Assembly: GCA_021323855.1 (NCBI GenBank)
Contig: JAJPKE010000026.1
Coordinates: forward strand, 1 to 64,000
Reading direction: 5' to 3'
Origin: Chloroflexota bacterium
GTDB lineage: Bacteria; Chloroflexota; Ktedonobacteria; Ktedonobacterales; JADMIN01
DNA: 64,000 bases
This document shows, piece by piece, positions 10,364 through 18,774 of the stretch. The notes beneath the pieces were generated by a model. The model had not been told where the DNA came from and made no database searches. It saw only the letters and a program-made list of their open reading frames with translations. The first letter of the stretch is position 1. The number at the start of each line of letters is the position of its first letter. The position numbers were made by a program, and so were the translations under genes.

Positions 10364-11593
10364 ATGCGCGCGGAAATTCTCTCCATCGGCACCGAGTTGC
10401 TGCTCGGGCAGATCACCGTCACCAACGCCAGCTATCTGGCGCAGCAACTCACCACGCTCGGCATTGACCTCTATTTTGTCTCGCAGGTGGGTGATAACCT
10501 CGAACGCCTCAGCGAGACCCTGCGCCGTGCCCGCGACCGCTCGGATATCGTCATCATGACTGGCGGACTCGGCCCCACCGAAGATGATCTCTCCCGCGAA
10601 GCAATCGCCGCCGTGTTGGAAGAGACGCCGACCGTAGACCGCGCCTATGAGCAGACCTTGCGCGCCTTCTTCGCGAGCCGGGGCGTCGAGATGCCCGAAC
10701 ACAACATCAAACAGGCGTGGGTGCTACCCTCCGTCACGCCGCTGGCCAATCCTTTTGGCACCGCGCCGGGCTGGTGGGCTGAGCGCGATGGCAAAGTCAT
10801 CGTCGCCATGCCGGGTGTGCCCCATGAAATGAAGCGCATGTGGGAAGAGGAAGTCGTGCCGCGCCTGCGTTCACGCACTGGAGCCGTCCTTTTCACGCGC
10901 ATACTGCGCGTTGCCGGCCTCGGTGAGTCCAGCGTTGAGGAGCGGATAGACACGCTGATTCATGCCACCAATCCAACGGTCGCCACCTATGCCAAACGCG
11001 ATGCCGTGGATGTACGCATCAGCGCCAAAGCGCCAACCGAGGCGGAGGCGCAGGCATTGGTCGCAGCGACCGAGCAGCAGGCGCGTGCCATCCTGGGAGC
11101 GCATATCTTCGGTGTAGATGCCGACACGCCGCAGAGTGTCGCGCTCCAACTGTTGATCGAACGCCACCTGACACTCGCCACGATGGAGTCGTGCAGCGGC
11201 GGATTGCTCGCCAGCACGCTGACCGACGTGCCCGGCAGTTCGGCGGCCTTCCTGGGCGGACTCGTCTCCTACGCGACCGACCTCAAAGTGCAATGGGGTG
11301 TGCCGCGCGAGATCGTAGAAACGCATGGCGTCATCAGCGTGGAGACGGCGCGCGCAATGGCGCAGGCTGTCCGTGAACGGCTGGGCGCGGACCTCGGCAT
11401 CGGCATTACTGGCGTGGCAGGGCCGACGCTGCAAGAAAATAAGCCTGCTGGCACTGTGCATATCGCCGTCGCCAGCGCAGGGCGCATCAGCGACACCAGC
11501 CAGCGGTTTCGCGGCGCACGCGAAGAAATCAAGTGGCGCGCTGCCATCACCGCCATCAACTTGCTCCGGCTACACCTGCTCCGCGAAGGCTAA
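10364..11593 (+). CDS. cinA: CinA: nicotinamide-nucleotide amidase / competence-damage protein
   Basis: This 409-aa protein has two domains. The N-terminal MoCF-like domain (about residues 1-170; EILSIGTELLLGQ, then MTGGLGPTEDDL) belongs to the ADP-ribose pyrophosphatase/COG1058 type. The C-terminal PncC domain (about residues 250-409) has ESCSGGLL, GGLVSYA and GITGVAGP. The family deamidates nicotinamide mononucleotide for NAD recycling, and in some bacteria it is linked to competence with recA. The start is the ATG that begins directly with MRAEILSIGTE, matching family N-termini. No recA lies next to it here. A GC-rich palindromic repeat follows at 11637-11683. Confidence 0.93.
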   Translation: MRAEILSIGTELLLGQITVTNASYLAQQLTTLGIDLYFVSQVGDNLERLSETLRRARDRSDIVIMTGGLGPTEDDLSREAIAAVLEETPTVDRAYEQTLRAFFASRGVEMPEHNIKQAWVLPSVTPLANPFGTAPGWWAERDGKVIVAMPGVPHEMKRMWEEEVVPRLRSRTGAVLFTRILRVAGLGESSVEERIDTLIHATNPTVATYAKRDAVDVRISAKAPTEAEAQALVAATEQQARAILGAHIFGVDADTPQSVALQLLIERHLTLATMESCSGGLLASTLTDVPGSSAAFLGGLVSYATDLKVQWGVPREIVETHGVISVETARAMAQAVRERLGADLGIGITGVAGPTLQENKPAGTVHIAVASAGRISDTSQRFRGAREEIKWRAAITAINLLRLHLLREG

Positions 11594-11636
11594 ATCGGAT
11601 GCCGTAGAGAATAGTCTAGCGGAGCGGCCGCTCTGT

Positions 11637-11683
11637 TCCCCGCTCCCGCGCACGGGGGAGGGGCCGGGGGTGGGGGATTCCCA
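11637..11683. repeat. Dispersed GC-rich palindromic repeat, copy 1
   Basis: The core CTCCCGCGCACGGGGGAG is followed by GGGCCGGGGGTGGGG. It lies between the convergent cinA and UPF0104 genes. Related copies occur at 52994-53035, 53789-53826, 53899-53940 and 54398-54458. All are intergenic, suggesting a REP-like family. Confidence 0.6.
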
Positions 11684-11689
11684 CTTGGT

Positions 11690-12835
11690 TTAACGTAGCT
11701 CCGCCTGCGCCCGTTGCAGCGATTCCGTCTGTGGCTGCTTCGGCGCACCGGGGATCAGGTAGGCAATTGAGATGCAGACCAGTTCTGCGCCGGTGGCGAG
11801 CAGGCGCGCGACGAAGGCGATGACCGTGGCAATGATGACGTTGGGTACGAGTGTTGAGGCCGTCAGCAGGAAGATGATCGCCACCTCGCGGAATCCCAGG
11901 CCGCTCGGCGTCACGAACGCCATGAAGCCGACATCCCAGCCAATTGAGTAAATGCCAATGGCCAGCGCCAGCAAGACCGGCGAGAGTGCGACACCCGCGA
12001 TTGAGTCAACTATCAGGTAGAAGCCAGCGCCCGCCACCAGCCAGCTTACCATCCAGAACAGCGTGACGAGCAAGATATCCAGGTAGCGAAGGGTGATTTT
12101 AATTGGCTCGCGTCCCAGTTTCTTCAGGCCAAAGTTCAAGATGGCTTCCAGCAGGCGCGGATAGAGGCCCAACAGCAGCAGCGGGACCAGAACTGCGCCA
12201 GCCGTCACCAGCGCGCTATGGGGGATGTCTATTCGCGAGGTCAGCGCGCCGACATTGGGCCAGAAAAACAGGCTGATGGCAAACACCAGCGCCGCCGAGG
12301 TAATCTTAGTCGCCAGTTCGATGACCATGCTGGCGAAGCCCACCGGCTTGGGCACGCCGCGCTGCTCTGCCCAGAGAACGCGCGTAATCACATGCCAGAC
12401 ATTGCCAGGGATGTAGCGCACGAACTCCGCGCCGAGGTAGATGCGCTGGCTGGAAACGACATCGAGCCGGCTTCCCATGCGCAGCAGGATACCGCGCCAG
12501 ATGAAGGCATAGGAGAGTTCCTGCGCCACCAGCAGCGCGAATCCCGCCAGGAACAGGCCCCACTGCATGTCCCATTGATAATGGGAGAGTGTGGACCAGC
12601 TTCGCCAGACGCCTGCGCCCAGGAAGCCCGCGATCAGCGCCAGCACGACAATGCGCACCACCAGCTTATAGCGTTTGAGCAGCCCCATCGCCTGCGCCAT
12701 CACACCTTTGCTGCGCCCGGTGTTCTGCGCGTCTGTAGCCGGTGGCGAGCCAGAAACGCTGCTCTGCGTCAGCGCCTTATCCGCCTTGTCTGCCTTATCA
12801 TCGTCGCGTTCGTTCAACTCGGTCAACTCGTTCAA
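11690..12835 (-). CDS. UPF0104/YbhN-type integral membrane protein (flippase-like domain)
   Basis: This 381-aa protein has a hydrophilic N-terminus of about 55 residues and then about eight transmembrane helices of the lysylphosphatidylglycerol synthase TM / UPF0104 type. Typical segments are LGAEFVRYIPGNVWHV and the C-terminal TPSGLGFREVAI (the family PGGLG.RE motif). Relatives act in lipid or glycolipid export. It overlaps the stop of the upstream glycosyltransferase gene by 4 bp (ATGA), so the two are translationally coupled. The pair probably makes and moves a glycolipid or polyprenyl-linked sugar; the substrate is not known. Confidence 0.82.
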   Translation of the reverse strand: MNELTELNERDDDKADKADKALTQSSVSGSPPATDAQNTGRSKGVMAQAMGLLKRYKLVVRIVVLALIAGFLGAGVWRSWSTLSHYQWDMQWGLFLAGFALLVAQELSYAFIWRGILLRMGSRLDVVSSQRIYLGAEFVRYIPGNVWHVITRVLWAEQRGVPKPVGFASMVIELATKITSAALVFAISLFFWPNVGALTSRIDIPHSALVTAGAVLVPLLLLGLYPRLLEAILNFGLKKLGREPIKITLRYLDILLVTLFWMVSWLVAGAGFYLIVDSIAGVALSPVLLALAIGIYSIGWDVGFMAFVTPSGLGFREVAIIFLLTASTLVPNVIIATVIAFVARLLATGAELVCISIAYLIPGAPKQPQTESLQRAQAELR

Positions 12836-13848
12836 TCCAGCACCTGCCTGACGCTGTATTCTTCTTCCGGGCGGTAGGCGAAGTGGCGTATCATCTCGCT
12901 TTGCAGTCCGGTGAGGATGAAACTGACGCCGAAAATCATCAGCATGATGCCCACAAAGAGCAATGGGCGATTATGAATCTCCTGATGCGAGCCAAAAGGC
13001 AAAAAGCGGTCGAGGACGATATACAGGTCTATGAGGATACCGGCAAACGTCATCAGGAAGCCGATGGAGCCGAAGAGCCGCAGCGGTGTGCGCAGATAGC
13101 TCATCAGGAACAGCACCATCATCAGATCGAGGAAGCCGCGCATGAAGCGTCTGGCGCCAAACTTCGACTTGCCAAACTTGCGCTTGTGATGGCGCACCTT
13201 CACTTCGGTGATCTTGAAGCCGCGCTGCTGTGCCAGCACCGGAATGAAGCGGTGCAATTCGCCATAGAGCTTGATGTCTTCGATGACTTCGCGCCGGTAC
13301 GCTTTGAAACCGCAATTGATATCGTGCAACTTGACGCCGGTGGTCGAGGCGACGAGCAGGCGGTTGAAGAAGAAGGATGGCAGGGTCTTCGTGATGGGAT
13401 CATGGCGCGGATACTTCCAGCCGGAGACGAGATCATACCCCTCAGCCAGTTTATCGAGGAATTTGGGCATCTCCGTGGGGTCGTCTTGCAGGTCGGCATC
13501 CATCGTAAAGATGACCTCGCCACGCGCGCGCTGGAAGCCGGCCACCAGCGCCGGCGTCTTGCCGAAGTTGCGCCGGAAACGAATGGCGCGCACCTGCGCG
13601 TCCTGCTCGTGCAAGGCTGTGATGGTGTTGAACGAGCCGTCATTGCTGCCGTCATCCACGAAGATGATTTCGTAGGGAACGCCGACTTTCTGGAGTTCTT
13701 CCGTCAGCGCGCTATAGAGCGGCTGCAAGCTGTCTTTCTCGTTGTACACCGGCACGACAACCGATATGGCGATTCTGGTTTTCTGCTCCTGCATGGCTGC
13801 TCCGGCGCTGGGCAAGGTCGGCTGGGCCGTGCTATCCGTATACTGCAT
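12832..13848 (-). CDS. Family 2 glycosyltransferase (DPM1/GtrB-like) with C-terminal membrane helices
   Basis: From the chosen start this is 338 aa. The N-terminal GT-A domain begins ISVVVPVYNEKDSL and has IIFVDDGSNDGS, then FTMDADLQDDP (the metal-binding DAD/DxD) and GFKAYRREV. Two C-terminal transmembrane helices resemble GtrB or ArnC-type polyprenyl-phosphate sugar transferases. It probably loads a sugar on undecaprenyl phosphate. The ATG at 13848 is preferred because the promoter (13915-13944) lies upstream of it and excludes the longer TTG start at 13944. The ATG at 13797 with GGAG 5 nt upstream is a good alternative. It is the first gene of a two-gene operon. Confidence 0.88.
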   Translation of the reverse strand: MQYTDSTAQPTLPSAGAAMQEQKTRIAISVVVPVYNEKDSLQPLYSALTEELQKVGVPYEIIFVDDGSNDGSFNTITALHEQDAQVRAIRFRRNFGKTPALVAGFQRARGEVIFTMDADLQDDPTEMPKFLDKLAEGYDLVSGWKYPRHDPITKTLPSFFFNRLLVASTTGVKLHDINCGFKAYRREVIEDIKLYGELHRFIPVLAQQRGFKITEVKVRHHKRKFGKSKFGARRFMRGFLDLMMVLFLMSYLRTPLRLFGSIGFLMTFAGILIDLYIVLDRFLPFGSHQEIHNRPLLFVGIMLMIFGVSFILTGLQSEMIRHFAYRPEEEYSVRQVLD

Positions 13849-14214
13849 ATGCTTCTTCGCTACTCCGCGCGCAAGTGATGGCGCAAGGATGTCCCGCACC
13901 AATAGGGCTTTGCCATTATGGCATTGTACCTTTTCCTCAGTCAACGAGTATAGGACCGACGAAAGCAGGACTATAGGGCGATAAGGGCATCATCTATACC
14001 AGATAGCATAACACGATACGGCGATGTAGACACTGCGCCAAGCGGATCAGATGAGATGAGATTGAGACGAAATGAGATGAGTAGCGGCTGAGGGGAAGGC
14101 TATTACTCTCCCCATCCGGGGACAACTGCGTGCTAGAATAGAGAACGCAACACAAGAGCAAGACAAGATCCAAGTTGATATGCTGAGATAACGGTGATAC
14201 AAGGAGGCTGGTGC
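13849..14214. other. Intergenic region between GT2 operon and thioesterase gene
   Basis: This divergent region holds the GT2 promoter (13915-13944, minus). It also holds an extended -10 (TGCTAGAAT at 14131-14139, plus) about 70 bp before the thioesterase start. A run of GATGAGAT-like short repeats lies near 14045-14080. No gene is seen. Confidence 0.45.
13915..13944 (-). promoter_or_regulatory. Promoter of the GT2/UPF0104 operon
   Basis: On the minus strand there is a -35 TTGACT (13939-13944), an 18-bp spacer and a -10 CATAAT (13915-13920). The predicted start near 13908 leaves a leader of about 60 nt to the ATG at 13848. Confidence 0.55.
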
Positions 14215-14640
14215 ATGAGCCTGACGGTTGGCATGCGTGGCGAGGCTGCGCTGGTCGTCGGTGACGAACATACCGCCGCGCGTTTCGGCGCAGGCGGCGT
14301 TCATGTCTTTGGCACGCCGATGATGATTGGACTCATGGAGAATGCCGCGTGGCAACTCGTGCAGCCGGAACTGGCGGAGGGCGAAACCACCGTCGGTACG
14401 CTCGTCAACGTGCGCCATCTTGCCGCGACGCCAGTGGGCGGCCATGTGACAGCCACCGCCGAACTCATCGAAGTTGCCGGTCGCCGGCTGGTCTTCCGTG
14501 TCAGCGCCCACGACGATCACCAGTTGATCGGAGAGGGCATTCACGAACGCGCCCGCATCCAGCTCGATAGATTTCTTGCGCGCCTGAATGAGCAGGCCAA
14601 CAACACCAGTACCGCTGATAGCGCTGAGGCAACTCCGTGA
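14215..14640 (+). CDS. Hotdog-fold thioesterase, FlK-like
   Basis: This 141-aa hotdog-fold protein resembles fluoroacetyl-CoA thioesterase FlK and its broad housekeeping relatives. Recognisable segments are DEHTAARFGAG, then FGTPMMIGLMENAAW, TTVGTLVNVRHLAATP and GRRLVFRVSAHD. The position of the conserved Thr/Glu/His set fits the family (T in TPMM, E in MENA, H in VRHL). The real substrate is probably a short acyl-CoA and cannot be told from sequence. The start is set by AAGGAGG 7 nt before the ATG. It stands alone on the plus strand, before the MglA-like gene. Confidence 0.85.
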   Translation: MSLTVGMRGEAALVVGDEHTAARFGAGGVHVFGTPMMIGLMENAAWQLVQPELAEGETTVGTLVNVRHLAATPVGGHVTATAELIEVAGRRLVFRVSAHDDHQLIGEGIHERARIQLDRFLARLNEQANNTSTADSAEATP

Positions 14641-14686
14641 GCAAGGTGCATAGGATGATTGCTGGGGATTGTGCCGGTACGCCGTT

Positions 14687-14714
14687 TTGCAACTTCCGGC
14701 GTGTGCGATACAAT
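14687..14714 (+). promoter_or_regulatory. Promoter of the MglA-like gene
   Basis: A -35 TTGCAA (14687-14692), a 16-bp spacer and a -10 TACAAT (14709-14714) lie on the plus strand, about 115 bp before the ATG of the MglA-like gene. Confidence 0.45.
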
Positions 14715-14834
14715 ACCACTGCCCGCGTGCGCCGAACCAATCAGCACATCATACGTTATACGTCATACAACGCCTGGACTCACGATGAAGTCCCGGCGTG
14801 TCAGTAGCATAACCGAACTGAGGCAGGAACTGCG

Positions 14835-15419
14835 ATGTCACTCATCAACATGGCAAAGCGTGAGATCAATTGTAAGATCGTCTATTATGGAATCGGCCTC
14901 AGCGGCAAGACGACCAACCTCCACTACATTCACAAGACGGTGAATCCGCGCGACGTTGGCGATATGGTCTCGATTGACACCGAAACCGAACGCACGCTCT
15001 ATTTCGACTTCCTACCGCTGGACCTCGGCCATATTCACGGCTTTCAGATTCGTTTCCAGCTCTACACTGTGCCCGGGCAGGTGCTTTATCAGCAGACCCG
15101 TATCTCCGTCCTTAGAGGGGCAGATTGCGTGGTTTTCGTCGCCGACTCGCAGGCCAGCAAACTGCAAGAGAACATCGAAAGCTGGAATGAACTCAACGAG
15201 CAGTTGCGGCGCATGGGCAAGAATCCCGGCGATTTCCCGCTGGTAATGCAGTGGAACAAGCGCGACCTCCCTGATATCCTGCCCGTCCCCGTCCTCGAAC
15301 AATACCTCAATCCCTATCGCGCGCCCAGCTTCGAGGCCGTCGCCGTAAGCGGGCGCGGTGTGATCGAGAGCCTGCGCGTTGCCATCAACTCGACCTTCCG
15401 CCGCCTGGAGCGCGTCTAG
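14835..15419 (+). CDS. MglA-like small Ras-family GTPase
   Basis: This 194-aa GTPase of the bacterial MglA group controls polarity and motility in myxobacteria and Thermus. The P-loop is GIGLSGKTT (residues 19-27), and G3 is TVPGQ near residues 78-82, the MglA variant of DxxGQ. G4 is NKRDLP at 141-146, and a VSGRGV segment stands at the G5 position. The N-terminus NMAKREINCKIVYYG is typical of the family. No MglB (roadblock) partner gene lies in the adjacent sequence, so its GAP, if any, must be elsewhere. It has its own promoter and ends before a hairpin convergent with the next gene. Confidence 0.9.
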   Translation: MSLINMAKREINCKIVYYGIGLSGKTTNLHYIHKTVNPRDVGDMVSIDTETERTLYFDFLPLDLGHIHGFQIRFQLYTVPGQVLYQQTRISVLRGADCVVFVADSQASKLQENIESWNELNEQLRRMGKNPGDFPLVMQWNKRDLPDILPVPVLEQYLNPYRAPSFEAVAVSGRGVIESLRVAINSTFRRLERV

Positions 15420-15461
15420 TATTTGGATACGGCGGCCTGGCAGCGCAGATAACTACTGGTG

Positions 15462-15483
15462 GCGCAGACATTCCTGTCTGCGC
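15462..15483. terminator. Short hairpin between convergent genes
   Basis: A perfect 9-bp stem (GCGCAGACA at 15462-15470, TGTCTGCGC at 15475-15483) with a 4-nt loop lies 42 bp after the MglA-like gene and beside the stop of the convergent gene. There is no U tract. It may be a terminator or a copy of a short palindromic repeat. Confidence 0.4.
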
Positions 15484-15486
15484 GCG

Positions 15487-15933
15487 CTACCATTGGTCGA
15501 ACCATACAGACAACCGAACGTTGTCCGCACCAAACTGCTCGGCCAACTGCTCCATCATCTTGAACAAGGTAGCCCAACCACCATTCAGGTAGTCTCCTCG
15601 TCGCTCTCGCAGCTCGCCTGTCCCTTTCTCATCCCAGTCAATTGAGGCAAGTTCACTCCAAAGCACCCACGTCTCGCCTACCGCCCCACCGTAGTTATCA
15701 CGATCCTGCTCATAGTAGTACGATGCCCCAGGAGGTGCGCCACGTGCCGGCGCGATGGCTCGAAATCTGCCAACCGCGCTTATCACACTAGGGGCGCCAT
15801 TACGCAGACCGAACAGGCTAGCGAACATGCCGTACTGACGATGCACAATGTCGTGTATGCGAATAGCGGCTTCCCACCACTCTTCACCCTCTGCTACGCG
15901 GGTTTCGACCCACCCATGAATGTCAGCACCCAT
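15487..15933 (-). CDS. Conserved hypothetical protein
   Basis: This is a 148-aa soluble protein that I do not recognise as a characterised family. It opens with MGADIHGWVE and is rich in Trp and acidic residues (GEEWWEAAIR, WSELASIDWDEKG). No signal peptide, membrane helix or catalytic motif is obvious. It converges with the MglA-like gene, and its start is 29 bp downstream of the stop of the BNR-propeller gene on the same strand, so co-transcription is possible. No function is proposed. Confidence 0.6.
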   Translation of the reverse strand: MGADIHGWVETRVAEGEEWWEAAIRIHDIVHRQYGMFASLFGLRNGAPSVISAVGRFRAIAPARGAPPGASYYYEQDRDNYGGAVGETWVLWSELASIDWDEKGTGELRERRGDYLNGGWATLFKMMEQLAEQFGADNVRLSVWFDQW

Positions 15934-15962
15934 GCTCGTTTCTGTCCCTACTACTGGCTGCC

Positions 15963-17402
15963 TCAGCGCTTCTTTTTGCTGTTCTTGCCCTTGCGCCCAT
16001 TATTGTTGCCGCCAGCCCTGGGCGGATTCTGGCTACCGCCCTTGCTGGATAGCGTGGATGACGTTGCGCTCCGTGTAGCGGCTGGCTGCGTTGGTTTGTG
16101 CCCGTTCATCGCTGCTCGCGCCGCGAGATCACGCTGCTGGCTGTGCCCATTGGAGGAACTGGAAGAACCAGTTCTGGACGGCGAGCCTGCGGACGAACGT
16201 GCGCCGGTGGCAGGGGGCGCGGGTGGATTCCATCGGTTGCGGGTGCGGCGGAAGAAGTAGAACAGCAGCACAAGCAGTATCAAGAAGGCGACGATTTCTA
16301 CGATGGTCGTAAGTGGGCCGCTGTTTCCGCCCTGCTCCGGTGGAAAGCGATAGAGATTTGCCGACGCCGCAAAGATCACATACGGCGGATCAGTGTTTGG
16401 CACCGACGCTACGGCCAGCACGCGATGCGATAGCCCCGGCGCAACAGTCGCCCAGGTGCGGCCACCATCTGGTGAGCGAATCACATCGGTATTGGTGCCG
16501 GCGTATATCCAGCCCAGGATGGTCGGATAAATGGCCAGCGAATAGACCGGCTGCGTCAGGCCGGCGCCAGAGACCTTCCAACTGAGGCCGTTGTCGGTGC
16601 TGGCATAGACGCCCTGACTGGTGCCAGCGTAGATCGTCAAACCAGTAAAATTGATGCCGTTCTTGGGCAGCGCCGTCAGCGCATAGACTTCTTTTGGCAG
16701 TCCGGTGGAGCGTGCGGTCCAGGTGGCTCCCAAGTCACTCGATGCGAAGATGCCCACACCATCCACAGCGGCATAGAGTGTCTGCGTTGTTGGCTCCCAG
16801 AGCAGCGCATTGATATTGGCGGTGGCTGGCAACCCACTATCAGCCATATGCCAGCTTACGCCGGCATCGCGACTGAGAAAGACGCCATGCGCTGTGGTGC
16901 CTGCGAAGAGGATGCCCTGGTCCTTCGCCTCCGCCAGCGCCGTCACTGAGTCGCCCTGTGGAAGCCCTGCGCCGTCTGCGCGCCAGGTTGCCGCGTTATT
17001 CGTGGAGACGAACAACCCATCGCTCGTGCCCGCGTAGACCGTCCCGTTGTGAATTGAGTCTGCCAGCAGTGCCACCACCGCCGCGTTTTGCGGCAGGCCG
17101 GCGCTGGGAACGAGATTAGGTCCTGTATCGCCGCGCGCCACGTACACATAGCCGTTGTTGGACCCGACATAGATGAGCTTGCTAGAGAACGGATCGGTAG
17201 TTATCGAGAGAATTGTGCCGCCACGTTCCGGCCCCAGCGATTCCCAGGAGGCTCCCTGCACCAACTGGCAGCCGGCCAGCAGCAGCGCCAATTGACATAC
17301 GAGCGCCATTCCGACAAACGAGCGTCCACTCCGGCGACGCACCTGTTGCATCTTCTGCTGCTTCCTACCGGCGAACATGCTCACAAACCGGCTGCCACTC
17401 AT
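15963..17402 (-). CDS. BNR/Asp-box beta-propeller lipoprotein
   Basis: This 479-aa exported protein has an unusually long basic N-region, then a signal helix ending LALLLAGC (lipobox, lipidated Cys near residue 45). It continues with about seven repeats resembling Asp-box blades (STNNAATW, SRDAGVSW, SSDLGATW, STDNGLSW, SPDGGRTW), a transmembrane helix (VEIVAFLILLVLLFYFF) and a basic low-complexity tail ending KNSKKKR. The layout suggests a propeller outside the membrane with a short cytoplasmic tail. Ligand or enzymatic role is unknown, and sialidase catalytic residues were not identified. A signal helix plus a C-terminal anchor is an odd pairing. GGGAG precedes the ATG. Confidence 0.82.
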   Translation of the reverse strand: MSGSRFVSMFAGRKQQKMQQVRRRSGRSFVGMALVCQLALLLAGCQLVQGASWESLGPERGGTILSITTDPFSSKLIYVGSNNGYVYVARGDTGPNLVPSAGLPQNAAVVALLADSIHNGTVYAGTSDGLFVSTNNAATWRADGAGLPQGDSVTALAEAKDQGILFAGTTAHGVFLSRDAGVSWHMADSGLPATANINALLWEPTTQTLYAAVDGVGIFASSDLGATWTARSTGLPKEVYALTALPKNGINFTGLTIYAGTSQGVYASTDNGLSWKVSGAGLTQPVYSLAIYPTILGWIYAGTNTDVIRSPDGGRTWATVAPGLSHRVLAVASVPNTDPPYVIFAASANLYRFPPEQGGNSGPLTTIVEIVAFLILLVLLFYFFRRTRNRWNPPAPPATGARSSAGSPSRTGSSSSSNGHSQQRDLAARAAMNGHKPTQPAATRSATSSTLSSKGGSQNPPRAGGNNNGRKGKNSKKKR

Positions 17403-17446
17403 ATATTGTTTGCTCCCAAAAGCCTAACAGTTCCACGCAATGACGA

Positions 17447-18448
17447 TTATGGCAGAAACGCCAGTTCGTCGCCCAGGCTACGCTCGCGCGCCAGCGTATA
17501 GACCAATCCGGCGGTTGCCACATCTTCGAGCGCGATGCCAAGCGACTTGAAAAGCGTGATACTGCCAGCCTCCGGACGCCCCGGTGTTTTGCCTGAGACG
17601 ATAGCGCCGAGTTCGACCGCGCGCGTGAAATCGAAGCGCCCTGTCTCAGCGGGAATGATGAGGTCGCCCGCTTCGATCTTCGCCTGATCGAGCGCATCTA
17701 CGGCGATGACCGCGCTACGTTCGATGGTCGTGTCGTCTACCTCGCGGCGATTGCGCCAGTTCGACCCCATCGCGTTGATATGTGTGCCATCACGCAGCCA
17801 GTCTCCTGATAGCACCGGCTCGCGCGCAGTCGTCGCCGTCACCACGATATCTGCTGGCCGCACCGCTTCTTCGGCGCTCGCCACCGGCGTCAGCTTCACA
17901 CCATCCAGGCCGGGCATCGCCGCCAGCTCTTCACAGAAGCGTTCGCGGCGTTCGGCGTTGCGCCCATACACCAGGACGCTCTGGATGCGGCGAACACTAC
18001 AAACCGCCATCACCTGCGTATGCGCCTGCCCACCGGTGCCAATGATTCCTAGCGTCTCAGCCTCATTGCGCGCCATGTAGCGCGTCGCCAGCCCGGAGGC
18101 CGCGCCGGTGCGCATCTGGCCGAGCCAGTCAGCTTCGATGATGGCGAGGAGCCGTCCATCTTCGCCAGAGTAGAGCATGACGACGAAACGCGCGCCATCT
18201 TGCGTGGTGGTATACGCCTTGAAGCCGACCAGTCCCGGCCCCGCCGCTTCTGGGTGGCCTGGCGTCCCAGGCACATAGGCGGAGAGCATGTGCAGCACGC
18301 CGCGCGCCTCTGGCAGCACGATACGGCGGCGCGGCTGGTTGCGTGCGTTGCCGCTGCCCTGGGCGCGAAAAGCCGCTTCTAGCACGTTGATCGTCGCGGG
18401 CATCGTTAGAACTGCCCGCACATCAGCTTCGCGCAACACCAGCGCCAT
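17447..18448 (-). CDS. Ornithine cyclodeaminase / mu-crystallin family protein
   Basis: This 333-aa NAD(P)-binding protein belongs to the ornithine cyclodeaminase, alanine dehydrogenase and mu-crystallin family. The nucleotide fold is LGIIGTGGQAHTQ near residues 138-150. Other landmarks are RTGAASGLAT (substrate-site Arg), the dyad segment VTATTAREPVL and HINAMGSNW. Family activities include ornithine to proline, N-alkyl amino acid formation and ketimine reduction, and these cannot be separated here. The start is set by AGGAG 8 nt upstream. It lies 86 bp after a MoaD-like gene in the same direction as the class V aminotransferase, so the three may share a transcript. Confidence 0.85.
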   Translation of the reverse strand: MALVLREADVRAVLTMPATINVLEAAFRAQGSGNARNQPRRRIVLPEARGVLHMLSAYVPGTPGHPEAAGPGLVGFKAYTTTQDGARFVVMLYSGEDGRLLAIIEADWLGQMRTGAASGLATRYMARNEAETLGIIGTGGQAHTQVMAVCSVRRIQSVLVYGRNAERRERFCEELAAMPGLDGVKLTPVASAEEAVRPADIVVTATTAREPVLSGDWLRDGTHINAMGSNWRNRREVDDTTIERSAVIAVDALDQAKIEAGDLIIPAETGRFDFTRAVELGAIVSGKTPGRPEAGSITLFKSLGIALEDVATAGLVYTLARERSLGDELAFLP

Positions 18449-18534
18449 AGCGAATACTCCTGCGCACGCCCTCGGCTATTCACAGCCGGGGCACGCTGAC
18501 CTCTAGTTTATAGTTGCTCTGCCTTCGATACAGG

Positions 18535-18768
18535 CTAGCCGCCGCCAACCGGCGCGAAGAGTTCGATGCGGTCGCCTTCGCGGAGCGGCGTGTCATCACG
18601 CAGCACGGCTCCATTGCGGCGAGCCAGCGCCATATCGTCTGGATCGGTGTCCAGCGCATGCGCCAGGTCCACCAACGTGCCGCCGTCCGGCAGGTCCAGG
18701 GCGCGCTCCGGCTGGCCGCCGAGCAGATAGCGGCGCAATTCACCGTAGGCAGCAACGGTCACTCGCAT
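18535..18768 (-). CDS. MoaD/ThiS family sulfur carrier protein
   Basis: This is a 77-aa ubiquitin-fold carrier. The C-terminus ELFAPVGGG provides the Gly-Gly tail that is adenylated and thiocarboxylated in MoaD/ThiS proteins; there is one extra Gly. Internal landmarks are LPDGGTLVDL and ..LREGDRIELF, both usual for MoaD-like proteins. AAAGGA, overlapping the end of the upstream gene, serves as its binding site, and the intergenic gap is only 6 bp. The upstream neighbour is a class V aminotransferase, a family that includes cysteine desulfurases, so a sulfur-donation link is plausible. No E1-like MoeB/ThiF gene is nearby. Confidence 0.83.
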   Translation of the reverse strand: MRVTVAAYGELRRYLLGGQPERALDLPDGGTLVDLAHALDTDPDDMALARRNGAVLRDDTPLREGDRIELFAPVGGG

Positions 18769-18774
18769 CGCAGC

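Noticed and set aside
13849-13944. Longer TTG start (13944) of the GT2 glycosyltransferase.
   Set aside because: A TTGACT/CATAAT promoter occupies this interval, so the codon lies upstream of the expected transcription start.
16400-17200. Regular repeats inside the BNR-propeller gene, initially suggestive of a repeat array.
   Set aside because: They are degenerate protein-coding blade repeats, not identical direct repeats with unique spacers, so not CRISPR.
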